64,000 nt of DNA from Volvox africanus (taxonomy: Eukaryota > Chlorophyta > Chlorophyceae > Chlamydomonadales > Volvocaceae): contig BSDZ01000079.1 of assembly GCA_030268105.1 (NCBI GenBank), positions 2,671,501 through 2,735,500 on the forward strand. The letters run 5' to 3'. The position numbers and the translations under genes are program-made. The notes below the pieces were generated by a model. That model ran no database searches. It had not been told where the DNA came from and was given only the letters and a program-made list of their open reading frames with translations. Below, in pieces: positions 1 to 12,800 of this stretch. Each line of letters opens with the position of its first letter. The stretch's first letter is position 1.

Positions 1-549
1 CCCGGCGGAAGTTTGAGGACGCACCTGGAATTTTGCAGAGGCAGATCCTGTAGCACCTATTTGCGCTGGATCAATCAGGTCATCTTTTGTCCTCGTTTTC
101 TTAAAAAAAGTCTCAAGGCGAGGCGAAACAGAACAAGGGGCTCCGACTGCGAGATTGCGCTCACGCCCACCAGCTCCTCCGACCATCAGACGGCGATGTT
201 TGGTAAAAAGCATGACCCCGACCTATTCAGAATTTTCTGGAAAACAAAGGACGGGGTGCAACCTAAATACCGTTATCGTCTACAACACCCTGTAACGTGG
301 TATTAAGGAAAACCATCACCCGAAAACATACCGATGGATTGCGTTTATTATGTAATATACTATAAATAAAAAGAGGAATAGATGACGATATGAAGTTTAG
401 TGAGGCAAATGACCATGCAAATAAGTGAGGCTACAATCTCGCAGCGAACATGCCTGTAATGTGATTATAATTTGATATTAGTAAAGGGATATGTTTTCTT
501 CTTACACTTAGGGATGCTGTTACGCTGCGCTGCAACACTTCCCCTGCAG
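1..549. other. No supported gene
   Basis: No convincing exon is visible. It probably holds 5' exon or intron sequence of the mTERF-like gene to its right. The stretch 330-480 is AT-rich. Confidence 0.3.
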
Positions 550-2231
550 CTGCGCCGACAGGGCGCGAAACCGGTTCCGCAGCATGTCATAACATCCAAG
601 CGCCTTCTCTGCTGCTTTGTTATCGCTCGGGGCAGCAATGATGCACTTCATGCCATCCGTAAAGGGGTGCCCCACGTACCGGACGCCAACCTCAAGCAGG
701 CCCTGGCCGAATACCCGGACCTTGCCGAGGTTGACGAGGAGCATGTGACCCTATGGCTCACATCTGCCGCATCTTTGCTAAAGTTTACAGAGGATGAAGT
801 CCAGGTATAATTTATTAGCATACCCGTAGACGCATATCCCGGCCCAGTGATATTCTGCAACACCACACCGCCCAAATGCTCCGCCAACAGTTTGCCAGAC
901 AAACAGTTTGCACGTCAAACCGCTGACCCCCTGGAGCCATCGAATTTTCCCAATGCTCAACATGGTGCGTGTGACTTTCAAGCTTCGTGCCGCGCCCCAT
1001 GTATCCGTACCGCATCAGCCGCTGGCCTTCGAAAGTCAGCACCAGGCCGTAAGCTCTCTGGCCCTGTACGAGCTCTTTCAGCAAGTCTGTCCTCTCGCTT
1101 CCATACGTATAATTCCATAACTTAAAGGCAAACGTGGAGCTTATGTGGAGCTTTCATTATCACATCTATCCAACATTTGTTACTCGCCGAGCCAGTTAGC
1201 TAAGCCGCTTGTTCTCGTTCAATTCCATCCGCTGAACACCAGTTATAACATGAGACCTTCTACCTTCCTATCTTCCCTTGTAACGTTCTCCTTTGTAGTC
1301 GTATGTCCGCGTACATCCCTGGCTACTGATCTCCGACCTGCTCGTCATCAAGTCGCTGGTGGTCGCTCTTTCCCGGGTGATGTCCGTGGATGAGGGGCAG
1401 GTGGGTGAGGGGTGGCAGGGTCATCCTGCAAGACATCCGTACAGGGAGAATGAAGAAGATTCGGCCGGCTCCGTATTCACTCATCGTCATGGGCGCACGA
1501 TTGCACCAGCACCCCAGAGCGCGAGATTACCCTACCCCCAACCCCTGCAGGTGGCACACATGGCGCTATCCCATCCTGACGTACTTGAGCTAGAGCCAAT
1601 GGATTTCATGGAGCACTTGGTGTATCTGAGCAGTACAACAGGCATGTCGTATGATACAGTTGTGCACTTGACGCTGGGATGCCCGGCCATTGCGCTGGCG
1701 CAGCCACGCGATGTCGTTCGCGCCTGGGCGCAGATCAGGTCGTGTTGCAGCCAGGTTCGAATGGCGGCGGCGGCGGCGGCGGGAGCTAGGGATGCGGACC
1801 GGCGACCAGCCGATAGCTGCTTGCAGAAGACGATGAGTCGGGAATCGTATGCGAGCGATCAGGAAGAATTGGAAGATGACTTTGACTTGGAGGCGACAGT
1901 GATGAAGGTGCTGGCTGCGCGGCCGGAGCTACTCGCTATGACCAATGAAGAGATACGGAAGGCACTGGCGCTCGCAGACGCGGCGGGGGCAACCGCGGTG
2001 GCGGAGACGGCGGCCCCACCGCTGCGGACGCCAGCACGGCCACAGCCGATGGTGGCAGGGACGACGCCGCTTTCACGTTCCACGTCGTTGCCACCATCGA
2101 AACTGCTGCATCCTCGTGCGGTTCGGAGGAGGGTATCTAAGAAGGGCGCTGGAGACGGCGGCGGTGTCGATGGCGGTGCAGGCGAGAATGCTTCCGGTAG
2201 CGATAAGGTCGCGACAGAACCGCAATCATGA
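550..2231 (+). CDS. mTERF-like helical-repeat protein, 5' end unresolved
   Basis: Three in-phase exons: about 550-804, 1299-1400 and 1551-2231 (TGA stop). The joined protein shows spaced helix-turn-helix repeats with recurrent YPDL/HPWLL/HPDVL/ARPELL motifs followed by amphipathic helices (for example HPDVLELEPMDFMEHLVYL and ARPELLAMTNEEIRKAL). That is the look of mTERF repeats, which bind organellar nucleic acid in chloroplasts or mitochondria. Junctions are CAG|GTATAA...TTTGTAG|TCG and CAG|GTGGGT...CTGCAG|GTG, all phase 0. The 150-nt second intron is a multiple of three and has no stop in frame, so it could also be coding. The C-terminus is Ala/Pro/Ser/Gly-rich and disordered. The acceptor chosen for the first exon is a guess and upstream exons lie left of it or outside the window. 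Family assignment is by repeat pattern only. It could be another alpha-helical repeat protein. Confidence 0.45.
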
Positions 2232-3831
2232 AAGGGAAGAACATAGATGGGGAACGGATTTAAGGGAGCTGGGATTGGGCCGCCGGACGATCCGTAAGTC
2301 CTGTGGTCCTGAAAGAGCATGTGATGCGGCACTGGGCTGCGGACAAGGTTGCCATTCTGCTCCCGCTGGTTTCACGGAACAGGCATGTATGAAAGAACTG
2401 AGCAAAGAAGAGTTCACTTGGTGAGCTGTGTCCTTTGGGTGCTATAGCGGTAGCTACTGGCAGGTGTCAGTCAACAGGCGGCAGCCACCCGCGATGGTAC
2501 ATGCCAAGGGGCTGCCGAACCCGAGCAGGCTTCGAGCAGGCAACGCTGACTATCCATACACCCTCTGCCAACGTGAACGATAAGGGAAAGAATCCACATG
2601 CTTTCCAGGACTACGCTCACATACACCGCAGCCTCTGCATGAGCCCTTATCGCATAGTCTTTAAAACAGATGGATCGCACGGGGCTGCATCTTAGCCCAT
2701 CACACGCATACGATGGATATGTTAAATCAAGCAGCTTGCCAACAGGCTCTCGTTGGGCCGCATTCCATTAGAGGACGGAGGGTTTAGGTATTGAAGCCGC
2801 CATCAGGCCACTGCTGACAGCCCATCTCGTCCCCTCCAACGCGCACACCGTATAATTGCAACAGATCGGGGCACAGGTGTGTGTGTAGAGGGTGGGACGC
2901 TGGACGATTTCGTACTTGGGAGTTATCTCACACAACCATTGCCCAGGCTAAGCACCACCTCCGACCGTACAAGCAGTCTGGTACGCTGCCCTTCCTCTGG
3001 TCCGCATCGCCGTAAGGTCCACACAGCTCCCCGCGAACACTCCCTTCTAGGGCAGAAGCGCCTCAAGGGCATGAAGGGTTACGTTCGTTCGCCTCCTGAG
3101 TACCCCCCCTCGTCTGTCAAGCTCCGCTGTCAAGCTCTGCCTTACCTGCACAGCTCCCCTCTCGCCCATGTTTTATTGTGCCTATCCCCAACTCCCTCAG
3201 TACTACCATACCTCGCAATTCCTGTTTTTGGATGTATTCAGCATCGGCGGATAAAAGTATTCCACAGGCTTTACCATTTCAACTGCCGTTCAACTAACTG
3301 CTGATGATGACCACCTCATAACGACAGAACGAGTGATCGCTGAGAGATGCGTATGTGGAGGTATCCTTTCCTTCGCCTGCGCCCATTCCTCCTCATATTA
3401 GGCACTTCTGCCACATCAGCGATCACCATCGCACCTATATTATCGATCGACAGCTCTCAGAAAACGGTGGTCCCTTTCACGTACACAAAATTTCGTATGT
3501 GCACGCACACACACACACACACACACACGGTCTTTAGATACACCATGTCAGTTCCGGAAGGACGCATGCTCCCACACCGCACAGGTCATCCACGTAAGCG
3601 CGCCCTGGCAAGGCAGGGGTCAACACCAGCAATGAAGTCCGCCTGTTGGTGTCAAATCGGCCCCTCCACTTTGTCGCAGATTCCCCCATCCACCCATTTC
3701 CTCAGTGGGTTTCCTTAACACCCCATACACCCATGTCCCCATATCCTCCCAAAGGCGCCCACGCAATGCACCCACCACTCCCCCCGACATTCAGGTCCCT
3801 TGCTTCCCTGACTCTCTCGTCCCCTCCAGCA
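2232..3831. other. Intergenic region between two 3' ends
   Basis: This lies between the stop of the mTERF-like gene (+) and the stop of the CNB-domain gene (-), so it should hold both 3' UTRs. Only a dinucleotide repeat at 3506-3528 is noteworthy. No exon was recognised. Confidence 0.5.
3506..3528. repeat. (AC)n microsatellite
   Basis: An uninterrupted run of AC dinucleotides about 11 units long, in the intergenic region between two convergent genes. Confidence 0.95.
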
Positions 3832-6800
3832 TCAGGCTCCCAACGGACTGGTCATAGCTTTACTAGATACGAAGTTTCCTAGCATACCTCTCCCGCCTTC
3901 ACCGCCCCCAGGGATGTAGCCCGACGGCGAGTTGGCCAAGCCGCTCTGCGGTGGCGGTCGGGCACCACTGCCGGTGCCAAAAGCCGCGCCAGTGCCGGTG
4001 CCGGTGCCAGGGTTGGCGGACGGTGGAACGGAGGCGCCGCCGATTAAGGCGCGCTTGGCCTCAGCTTTGACATGTGCAATCTCATCGTACGTAAGGCACT
4101 GCCGTATCTGCGGTGGTGCGCGACCGCTAACATCGCGCATGCGCTGCCAGATGTAGCTGGCGGCCGTCAACGCGCCGCTGCGACGCAGCGGGGCGATGTC
4201 GTCATCAGCGCCTGCGGCTTCACCCGCAGTGCTGATGGTGACGCTCGGGGCGCCCGTGTGGGGGCTGCTCCGTGGCCGCGTGCGCAGCGCGCCGACGGAG
4301 GCGGCTCCACCGATGGCGACCGGCGACGTCGGCATCTGTACCAACAGTGCCGTGGAAGGCCCTCCGAGACCCGGGCTTCGCGTGAGGTCAGCAGGGGCAG
4401 CACCGCCCCCGCCGTCGACGGCCAACGGCGCTGGCCGCTGACCGCCGAGACGTGATGGCATGCGGGAAGGACTGTTTGGGCGGACGCCAACAACGCCGGA
4501 GGCAGAGGCTCCTGACCCAGCTGCTCCATGAGGCCCTGAACTGCTGGGGCTGGGCGAGATGCTGCTGATGTATCGGGCTGAATGGCTGCTGCTGCCTCGA
4601 CCCCAGCTGCCCCCCGGGAAACCCACACCGATTCCTGCGTGACGAGCCAAGAAGCAAGCGGGGAGGGGGGTTGTTAGGACGGCGGGAGGAGGTTGACGTG
4701 TGGGCATTAAGATTGATGATCCGATGAACCTCTCTCACAACCCGTGTGGCATTCTTAAGGTACACAGACTAGAACAGGCCAGAACAACCCGTGGCTACTG
4801 ACCCGTGGGACTGGCGGGCGCCATGATGGACATCATCCGCTGCACCGCTGGTTTGTCCCCGTGGTACAGCTCTAGTCGGCGCGCGGCCTTGGCGGCGAGT
4901 GCGTCCATCTGCAAACAACAAAGATAACAAAACCAATGGCAATTATAAGTTGGATTGAAGGGAAGACATTCAGGCTAGCGGTGCTGGGTGGAACGGACTC
5001 AATCAGACTGTCAGAGAGCGCCTTTAGATGGGGCGGGCAGAGCCATGTCGGATGAACTCGAATACCGTTAAAAGTTCACCAGCTCCTGTTCCAGGCCGCG
5101 TAAACCCAACCCCCGGTAACAAACCGAAGTCCTGTCATCCGCGTCGTTTTCAGATCCCATCGTTTTCAGCTTCTTCAACCGGGTTCCTTGCGCATCCTTG
5201 CGTGTCCTTGCAACCCCCAACACACACACACGCCCGTGCACACATATCGTGCCTTATCCGCCAGTGGAGCCAGCCCTTCGCCGTACAGTCCGGAGATGAT
5301 GTTGGGAAGGGCGTTACCCCGGGCGGTGCCGCACAGGAGCGGGTTACGGTAGTAGCGCTCAGCCGGAGTGCCCTAAGGACGTGAGGGCGAGAGGGTGGAG
5401 GAGCTTAAGGAGGGAAGCAGGGGCGTTCGCGGTGACTTTGGAGTTCGCGCATTCGACATAAAATGGCATTAACATAAAACCTGCCGCACTCGAGTCAGAG
5501 GGGAAATAAGAATCTGAGACCTGCACCGCATGATGGGTCCATGCTAGGCCTACGTTGGATGCCGGGTGGGGTCTCAACGGAGGAGAGACCAGCACCATGA
5601 CGTCCAACACTTGGCGTACTGGTGCCGTGCGCCAATGACGCGCCACCCTACTCGGCGCGCGTTGAAGGCCGAGATCGAGATTGAGATCAAGATCGAGATC
5701 AAGGTTGAACCGACCAAAGGCTGATGAGCTTGGGCTTGGGTACTTCCCTGGAGGATTCTGCCCTCGTAGACCCCCCAAACCCCCTGCTCATCCGAACCCC
5801 TCTCGTCCTGGCGCCGCTACTGGTCAACCTGATTTGCCCACTCCTCCCTCCCCACCAGGCCCCCTACGTGCTCCGACACTGCTCACGTTCTTATACAGGT
5901 CCAAGTTTTTGGTCCCCGGATTGTCCAGCTCCGCCTCCAGCTCCTGCATGTAGGTGATGACCTTCTCCACCTCATTGCTGTGACCCCCAGCTTTTTTGAC
6001 ACCTGAGGTTATTTGGGAAGGGGACGTTTTGCGTTGGTTGCGGTGGCATTGGGTGAGCATGAGGTTGGCGGGAGGTGAGGGACCGCATGGGATCAAGTGG
6101 ATAGCGGGTGCGGTGGGGCAGGATTCAGTGGGTTGTGCATCATCATCACCAGTAGTGCATTGGCACGGTCCGGGAATTCACCGTAAGAGTCAAATTATAT
6201 AATTATAATATTTATAATATATATACTATATAATATAAACATCCAGCCATGATAGTCGTTACCATGCTTCTGCAACAGACACGCCTTCCACCGTTGCTGC
6301 CCTCCGCTCCTAGCCCTTTTCCTCGCTCATCTCCATCCCCTTTCATGCCATTCGACCTCTTTTCTCTTCCAGTTGCACCCGCCCCTCACCCTTCTTCTTC
6401 CTCGGAGCCAGGCCCCCGGGTCCTCTAATGGGTGCGAGAGGGTTCTCCTCGTCCTGCGGGGGAAGACGGAGAGCGGAGGTGGAACCACGGCTACACGTGA
6501 GTTGTGGGAGCGTGACGAAGTACGGCACGGCATAATCCACAACCTGTGGCACACACACCCCATTCGCCCATTTTTGCTACCGTTCTCGCCTCACCTCCCC
6601 CATCGCGATGCCGATCCGTGTGCTCGCCAATGAAGACTCCGAGTGCCCAACCACCACGTCCTGGCCGATGCTGCCCAACCGACCGAAGTAATATGTCAGC
6701 TTGAAAGCCGTGTCGTCCCGGAGCGCCCTGAAGACGCAGTAGCAGTAGCAGTAGCAGTAGCAGCGGCAGCGGCAACGCAAGCACCAGGCAAGAATGGGAC

Positions 6801-9800
6801 CCCAGGATTGGTGGTTAGGGTAAAACAAGCTTAAGGGATGAGGATGGGGGTCCAGGGGTGCGCTGGGTCACATATTTCGGCCGCGACACCTAGTGACATG
6901 ATCACGATGACGTCAGCGGGATTGGGAGGACGTACCCGCAACCGATGTTCAATCCCTCCCGCTTAAACTGTTCCCGTGTTCCTTCGAGGGCCCCAGTCCA
7001 CCACGGATCCACGTATGCCTCGCCGCCGTGGCGATAAATTATTCTCCCGCAAGTGTACAACCCCACGTCAATGCCCTGCGTCTCAGCCTGCCTTCGCCCT
7101 TGATCCACGCCACCCTTCCCTCCCGCACCTTACCTTATCAACTCAGGCGAGGCACATTTAAAGAACTGATCAATGTGCATGTGGTACACCGTGATCTCCG
7201 TATTGGCTGTTACCTGTGTGTGAGCGTGTTTGTTTGCATGTCGAGCGAGAGGATAAGGGCGGACCGCAGCTAAGAACTCAACATAGAACGAAGCAAGGAG
7301 TGGCGAATCATCAAGTGGCAAAAGGGAAAGAGGAACAAGGATTGGAGCTGCGGCGTGCCGATTCACAGGGCTCGGCGCATGGTTCCGGAGCGGGGAGTTC
7401 CTGCGGCCTCCCAAGCGCACAGCCTTCGTAACAACCGTCACTCAGAGCGTGACATGCAGGTTACCGTGCCCAGCTCGGTGGTAGGATACCCTGCATCAAA
7501 TCTTCTCATCCCTCTAAACCTCGCATCTCCATCCTCCCATGTCGATGGTATTTGCCTTCATGTCTTTTGTGACGCCGCTGCCCAAGTGCCCAAGCGCCCA
7601 TGTGCCCAAGCGCCCATGTGCCCAAGCGCCCAAGTGCCCAAGCGCCCATGTGCCCAAGCGCCCATGTGCCCAAGCGCCCATGTGCCCAAGCGCCCATGTG
7701 CCCAAGCGCCCATGTGCCCAAGCGCCCATGTGCCCAAGCGCCCATGTGCCCAAGCGCCCATGTGCCCAAGCGCCCATGTGCCCAAGCGCCCATGTGCCCA
7801 AGCGCCCATGTGCCCAAGCGCCCATGTGCCCAAGCGCCCATGTGCCCAAGCGCCCATGTGCCCAAGCGCCCATGTGCCCAAGCGCCCATGTGCCCAAGCG
7901 CCCATGTGCCCAAGCGCCCAAGTGCCCAAGCGCCCATGTGCCCAAGCGCCCATGTGCCCAAGCGCCCATGTGCCCAAGCGCCCATGTGCCCAAGCGCCCA
8001 TGTGCCCAAGCGCCCATGTGCCCAAGCGCCCATGTGCCCAAGCGCCCATGTGCCCAAGCGCCCATGTGCCCAAGCGCCCATGTGCCCAAGCGCCCATGTG
8101 CCCAAGTGAAATCTCTTGCGTGCTCGTCCCCTCCTCCAACCATCTCGCCTTCATGCAGGACTGCAGCTCGCCTTCCCCGAGCACCCGCGCGCCGCCGCCG
8201 AAGTGCGACCCGGGTTCCAGTGTCGCCACCGTCTGTGGGTGGATGGAAGGAGGGGGATAAAAGACGAGGACTGAGGAAAGGGGATCAGGATAAACAACGA
8301 ACATACAGAACGTACAGAACCTCGAAGTGCGGAGGGGAGGGGAGGGCATTATCGATTGTAAGATAATGTGTGTTTTAATATTTCTTAATCATAACTTATG
8401 ATAAACGTTTGCGGCCCTACTTCAATGTTTTGTTGAGGGGAACTGTGGGCCACATGTGTGTGCGTGTGTGTGTGTGTTTGTACACGCGTGTGCAGATATC
8501 CCACCCTTCACAGAGAGAGTTGGACAAAGGGACAAAGGGACAAAGGGACAAAGACAGGGAGCTGGCCGCAGGGTATGGGCGATGGTGGATGGTAGAGCAA
8601 CGTCCCCAGCATCTATACGACAATTGCCAGATTGTAGCGACGGTAGTCGATGGCTTTGAGCATGCCCAATAGAAGAGCTGCTCTATCTCATTAAGCATAG
8701 AGCCTTAGACCAATCCAGTTTGTATATCGTTGATTATGCCCCGTCCAAGCTCTTCTCATAGTCCTGTCCCCTGCCCCAATCATGGTTCTGAGAAGGTACG
8801 GTGGTTACCTTTTTGGGTATAGCTGCCCGCCGCAGCCGTCGCAACTCGTCCTCGTGTCCCAGCGTCCCGATCGCACGTCCATCAACAATAGTGATTGCTG
8901 CTAGAATCTCGTTCTCATTACCATCGTCGCCACTGCCGTCTTCGCTCCCCATCAATGCGCCCCCGCCGGCACCACCAACACCGCCGCCGCCTGCAGCGAC
9001 ACTGGTCGACGAGACGCCGGTGCCGGCAGCACCGGCGCCTCCGCCGCCGCCGCCGCGCACTCCTGCCAGGCCAGTGCCGCCACCTCCGGCGGCGCTGCCG
9101 CTGCCAGGGTTGTTTGTGGTAGGCGTGGCGCCGCGCCGCTCCAGGGCCTCTAAAGTAACAGTACCTAAGGATTAAAAAGGAGGAACAGATTGGAAAGGGG
9201 TCAGCGGACAGACAGCGTCGAAGGGGAAGGGTGGTCGCGGAGGGTAAAAACGACACATACTCTTCCAGACTTTCATGTGGGCCGAGACAGGGCCTTCTCA
9301 CGCAGATGGCAGGTTGTAGTTGTCAGCACATTATGTTATGTTGTTAGGCTCAATCGTACATTAGATGCCCTTCCTCCCACGAACCTCTTCCCCTCCACTC
9401 TGGTGGTGCTGCCTACGCCGCGCCCTCTCCCCGCTCCCCCGTATCACACATTCGCGTTACTCCCCCTTCCTCTCCCCCGCAACCCCCCCCCCACACACAC
9501 ATACACACACACACACACACAAGCGCATATGAGCCGACCTCACCGGACTTGATGAAGTAGATTTGTTGGTCGGCCACGGGCTCCCACTCCTTCCCGGCCG
9601 GAAAGGTGGACTGCATCACGTGACTGATGACCTGGGGAGGGAGGGGGGAAAGAGGACGAGGGCACGACGGAGTGAGTAAGATACGAATCTAAATGCAATT
9701 AAGTCAAAGCAGTAAACCCGGAATATCGGGATGGGTGCTGAAGGGGGGAAGGATTTCAGGGGGCTGAACAGGGTATGGACGCTCTTACGCGTATATGCTA

Positions 9801-12800
9801 AAGAACTGCATGTGAGGGTATAATAGGTATTCTAGGCATAAGTGAGAGAGCGCCCGCGATATTGTGACAAAGGAATAAGAAGTACATGGCATGGTAACGC
9901 GGGTAGGTGAAGATGAAGGTTAAGGTGGAAGTGTGTCAGGGTGTGTTAACAGCAGTCAGCCGATGTGGAGCTCTCAGCGGATGGTGGATGGATATCGGAA
10001 ATCCGGACGACACGGACTGACTGATAGCGCTCCGAGCTCGACACACATGACTCCAATGTATCATAACCCACGCACCGCGCACCTTGAGTGTGTCCTTTTT
10101 AGGCAACGCCTGAAAGACGGCAACGCGCGCGTGGAAGAACTTCTCTGCTGCAATGAGCCTGTCTCGAAAGAACGGCCCGAAGCACGACAGCAGGTCAGCT
10201 CGGTGGAAGGTGAGGAAGGTACAGTTGGAGGTGGGTGTGGCCACCTGGGTGGGGAGTGAGTGGTGGAGGTGGAACGAGGTCGGGGAAGCGTCGGGGCAGG
10301 ACGGGGGGGGGGGGGAGGAAATGGGAAAGTGGGGGCAGTGAAACGTGGTTTTACCAAACATGGTCAAACACGCAATCATGGGCACGCACGGCGAGGGACT
10401 ACCAGGGTCATTAGGGAAGCTTTGGAAGTTAGGCAAGTGGGAGCTGGTGGATCTGGATCTGGATCTCGATCTAAGCACCGAACACTCAGGCGGTTGGGGC
10501 GAGTAAGGGCTACGTCAAGAAATGATTGGATTCGGACTAATCCTTTGATGTTGTACGTGCTGCCGAAACGGACCGTACGACACAGCTGAAGAACTTAATA
10601 CGTAACGCACGCGCTGCCGCACAAACCTCAGCTCGCGGCTCATCGTTGAGAATGGCCATCTCGCCGAAGCTTTGTCCCTTCTTGAGGGTTGCAATCAGTG
10701 TCTTCTCTCGCCGATTTCCCGGCGGGTGCGTCCAGATCTCCACCACTCCTGGGATGGGGCCGCGCGGAAACACAAGAGCGAAAGCGCGGGCAGGCGATGG
10801 GGGGAGGGAGAGAGGTGAGGATGTCAATAAAATGAATGCAATTAAACCAACCATCCTAACCAACACAACTCCCGTTCTTATTACGTCCCAACTGTTGCAT
10901 CTGCACACTCGCCAGTCCCACCCGTAAGGATGAGGTGAAAGCGCTCCGGCGGGTCGCCGATTCGGTACACCGTCTGGTCCTTCTTGTAGTTCTCCATCTT
11001 AGCGGCAAAGCAGGCCTCCATACGGGTCTCCTCCGGAACCTACAGTTGGTAGTTAGGGAGATGACAGTTGGAAACTGGCAGATAGGCAGCCTCTATGAAC
11101 CCTCCCCCTGCGCCCTACACCTCACACCCAATCACTCACCTTGCGCAGAAAATCGCTAACATACGACATTGTCGTACTCAGTTCTTCCAACAGTTTGTCC
11201 AAGCTCATCTTATTGCCACTCCCCGGGTCATCCAGGGCCATGTTGTCGTACTCGCCCATCAGCGACTCTGGATCAAACCCTCCAGGGCCGCCGGTGTCAG
11301 CACCGCCGAAGACGCCCAAACTGCTGCCGGCACGGCCTAGGATTGATGCGACCCCGGTAAAGGCTGTGCTCGTCCCACCCCCCATTAGGCTGCGGGTGGG
11401 ACTGGGCGAGCGCCGCAGACGGGGGCTGCTGGCCTCGTCATCGGTGTCATCTTCTGAGAAGCCCGTGGGCGAGCGAGAGTCGCGGTACTGCGATTTACGG
11501 TCAAAAGAGTCAAAGGAACGAAAATGTATATTATTATCATCGAAGTTAAAAACGTAGTTTAGTCAGAATATGTCGAGGCCTAGGCGCATCGATAAAAAAA
11601 CAAAAAACACAAATAACCAAAAAAACACGATTTTTCCACCCAGTAAACTTGGTGTCCCAAGTATGCACACCGGCCCTTAGGTGTCCGCGCTTGCGCATAG
11701 CGCCACGATATCCTTTCCGTCAAAAGGTGGCGGAAAGGTAAAGGGCATTGCAGGTGACAATAACGGCGTCAATAGCGATGGCGAGGACGGGAGAGGGGGG
11801 TCGTTAAGCCGATGTGACAGCGAGATGATGAAAAGATGGAGGGGGTTGAGGACCGGTGGGGAAGGGGTGGGTGTGGGGAACGGGGTTATGCGCGCCAATT
11901 TACACTAGGGGGGGGGGGCGCATCGACACAACGAGGTGCCTTAGAGCTGCCATTAGTCATTGCTCTAAGGCGCTGGCCCCGAAGCCCTTGCTGGTGCGAG
12001 CATGAACACGGAGGGCGATCCCCTTACCCGGGCCGATGAACAAGTACCTGGGCGCAACAAATCGGGAAGGTTACCCGATGACGACGACGGGATGCATGTA
12101 TTGGGTCAAAAATCCTCCGTACGTCAAAATCACACACACATGCCATGTATCACCCCTCCCCCGCTTACCGCCCGGGACGAGCGTCTCGAGAACGTGTGAC
12201 CCGTGTCGCCGTACAGGTTCTCCATGGGCCCCGAGGGCATGTGTCCGCCAACCCTGGGGACGTGGACGGCGGGACGGACGGGGCCGGGGCAACACATGGG
12301 GTGCAAACGTAAGCCAGTAGCGGAATTTATGCGCGGCGTTGGTTGCCGGTTTCGGAGCGCGCAACCCTGGGGTTGGTTTGCACTCCGATCTCCTGCGATC
12401 CACGCCCATGCCGGCATGACCGTGATGCGGAAGGGTGAGAGCAACGAGTAACCCTTGAAATTCGTTAAAACTAAAATCAAAATCTGTCTTAAAATAATAA
12501 AAGCCAGCATGGACACGCCTAATTACGTGTGCTTACACTCATGGAGCTGCCCAGCCTGGTCCCGTCACGTGTGCATGAACGTGTTTTTCACTTCCGCCAT
12601 GGCCGTGAGACTCTCCCTTTCAGCCCGCCCCCGTTCTTGTCATATCATGGCCGCCTGGACGGTTGCTGTTCACGGCTTCATACGCAAAGCCGCTCACTCC
12701 TAGGGAACAACCCCCCTACCTGCGAAGATCCCAGCTCCGAATCGCACTCGTCACCAGCTGCTCCTCATCGACCTCATCCCCATCACCCGAGTCCGCCGCC

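Noticed and set aside
520..744. Minus-strand ORF ending SAQLQGKCCSAA
   Set aside because: Not annotated because it overlaps the mTERF-like exon whose junction to 1299-1400 keeps frame and repeat spacing. Kept as part of a finding.
7580..8106. Possible CRISPR array
   Set aside because: The units are contiguous with no unique spacers, and the host is a eukaryote. It is a minisatellite.
7355..8366. Six long ORFs with CPSAHVPKRPCAQAPM or HMGAWAHGRLGTWALG repeats
   Set aside because: These are the 16-bp minisatellite read in all six frames. It lies in an intron between two exons that join into a CNB domain.
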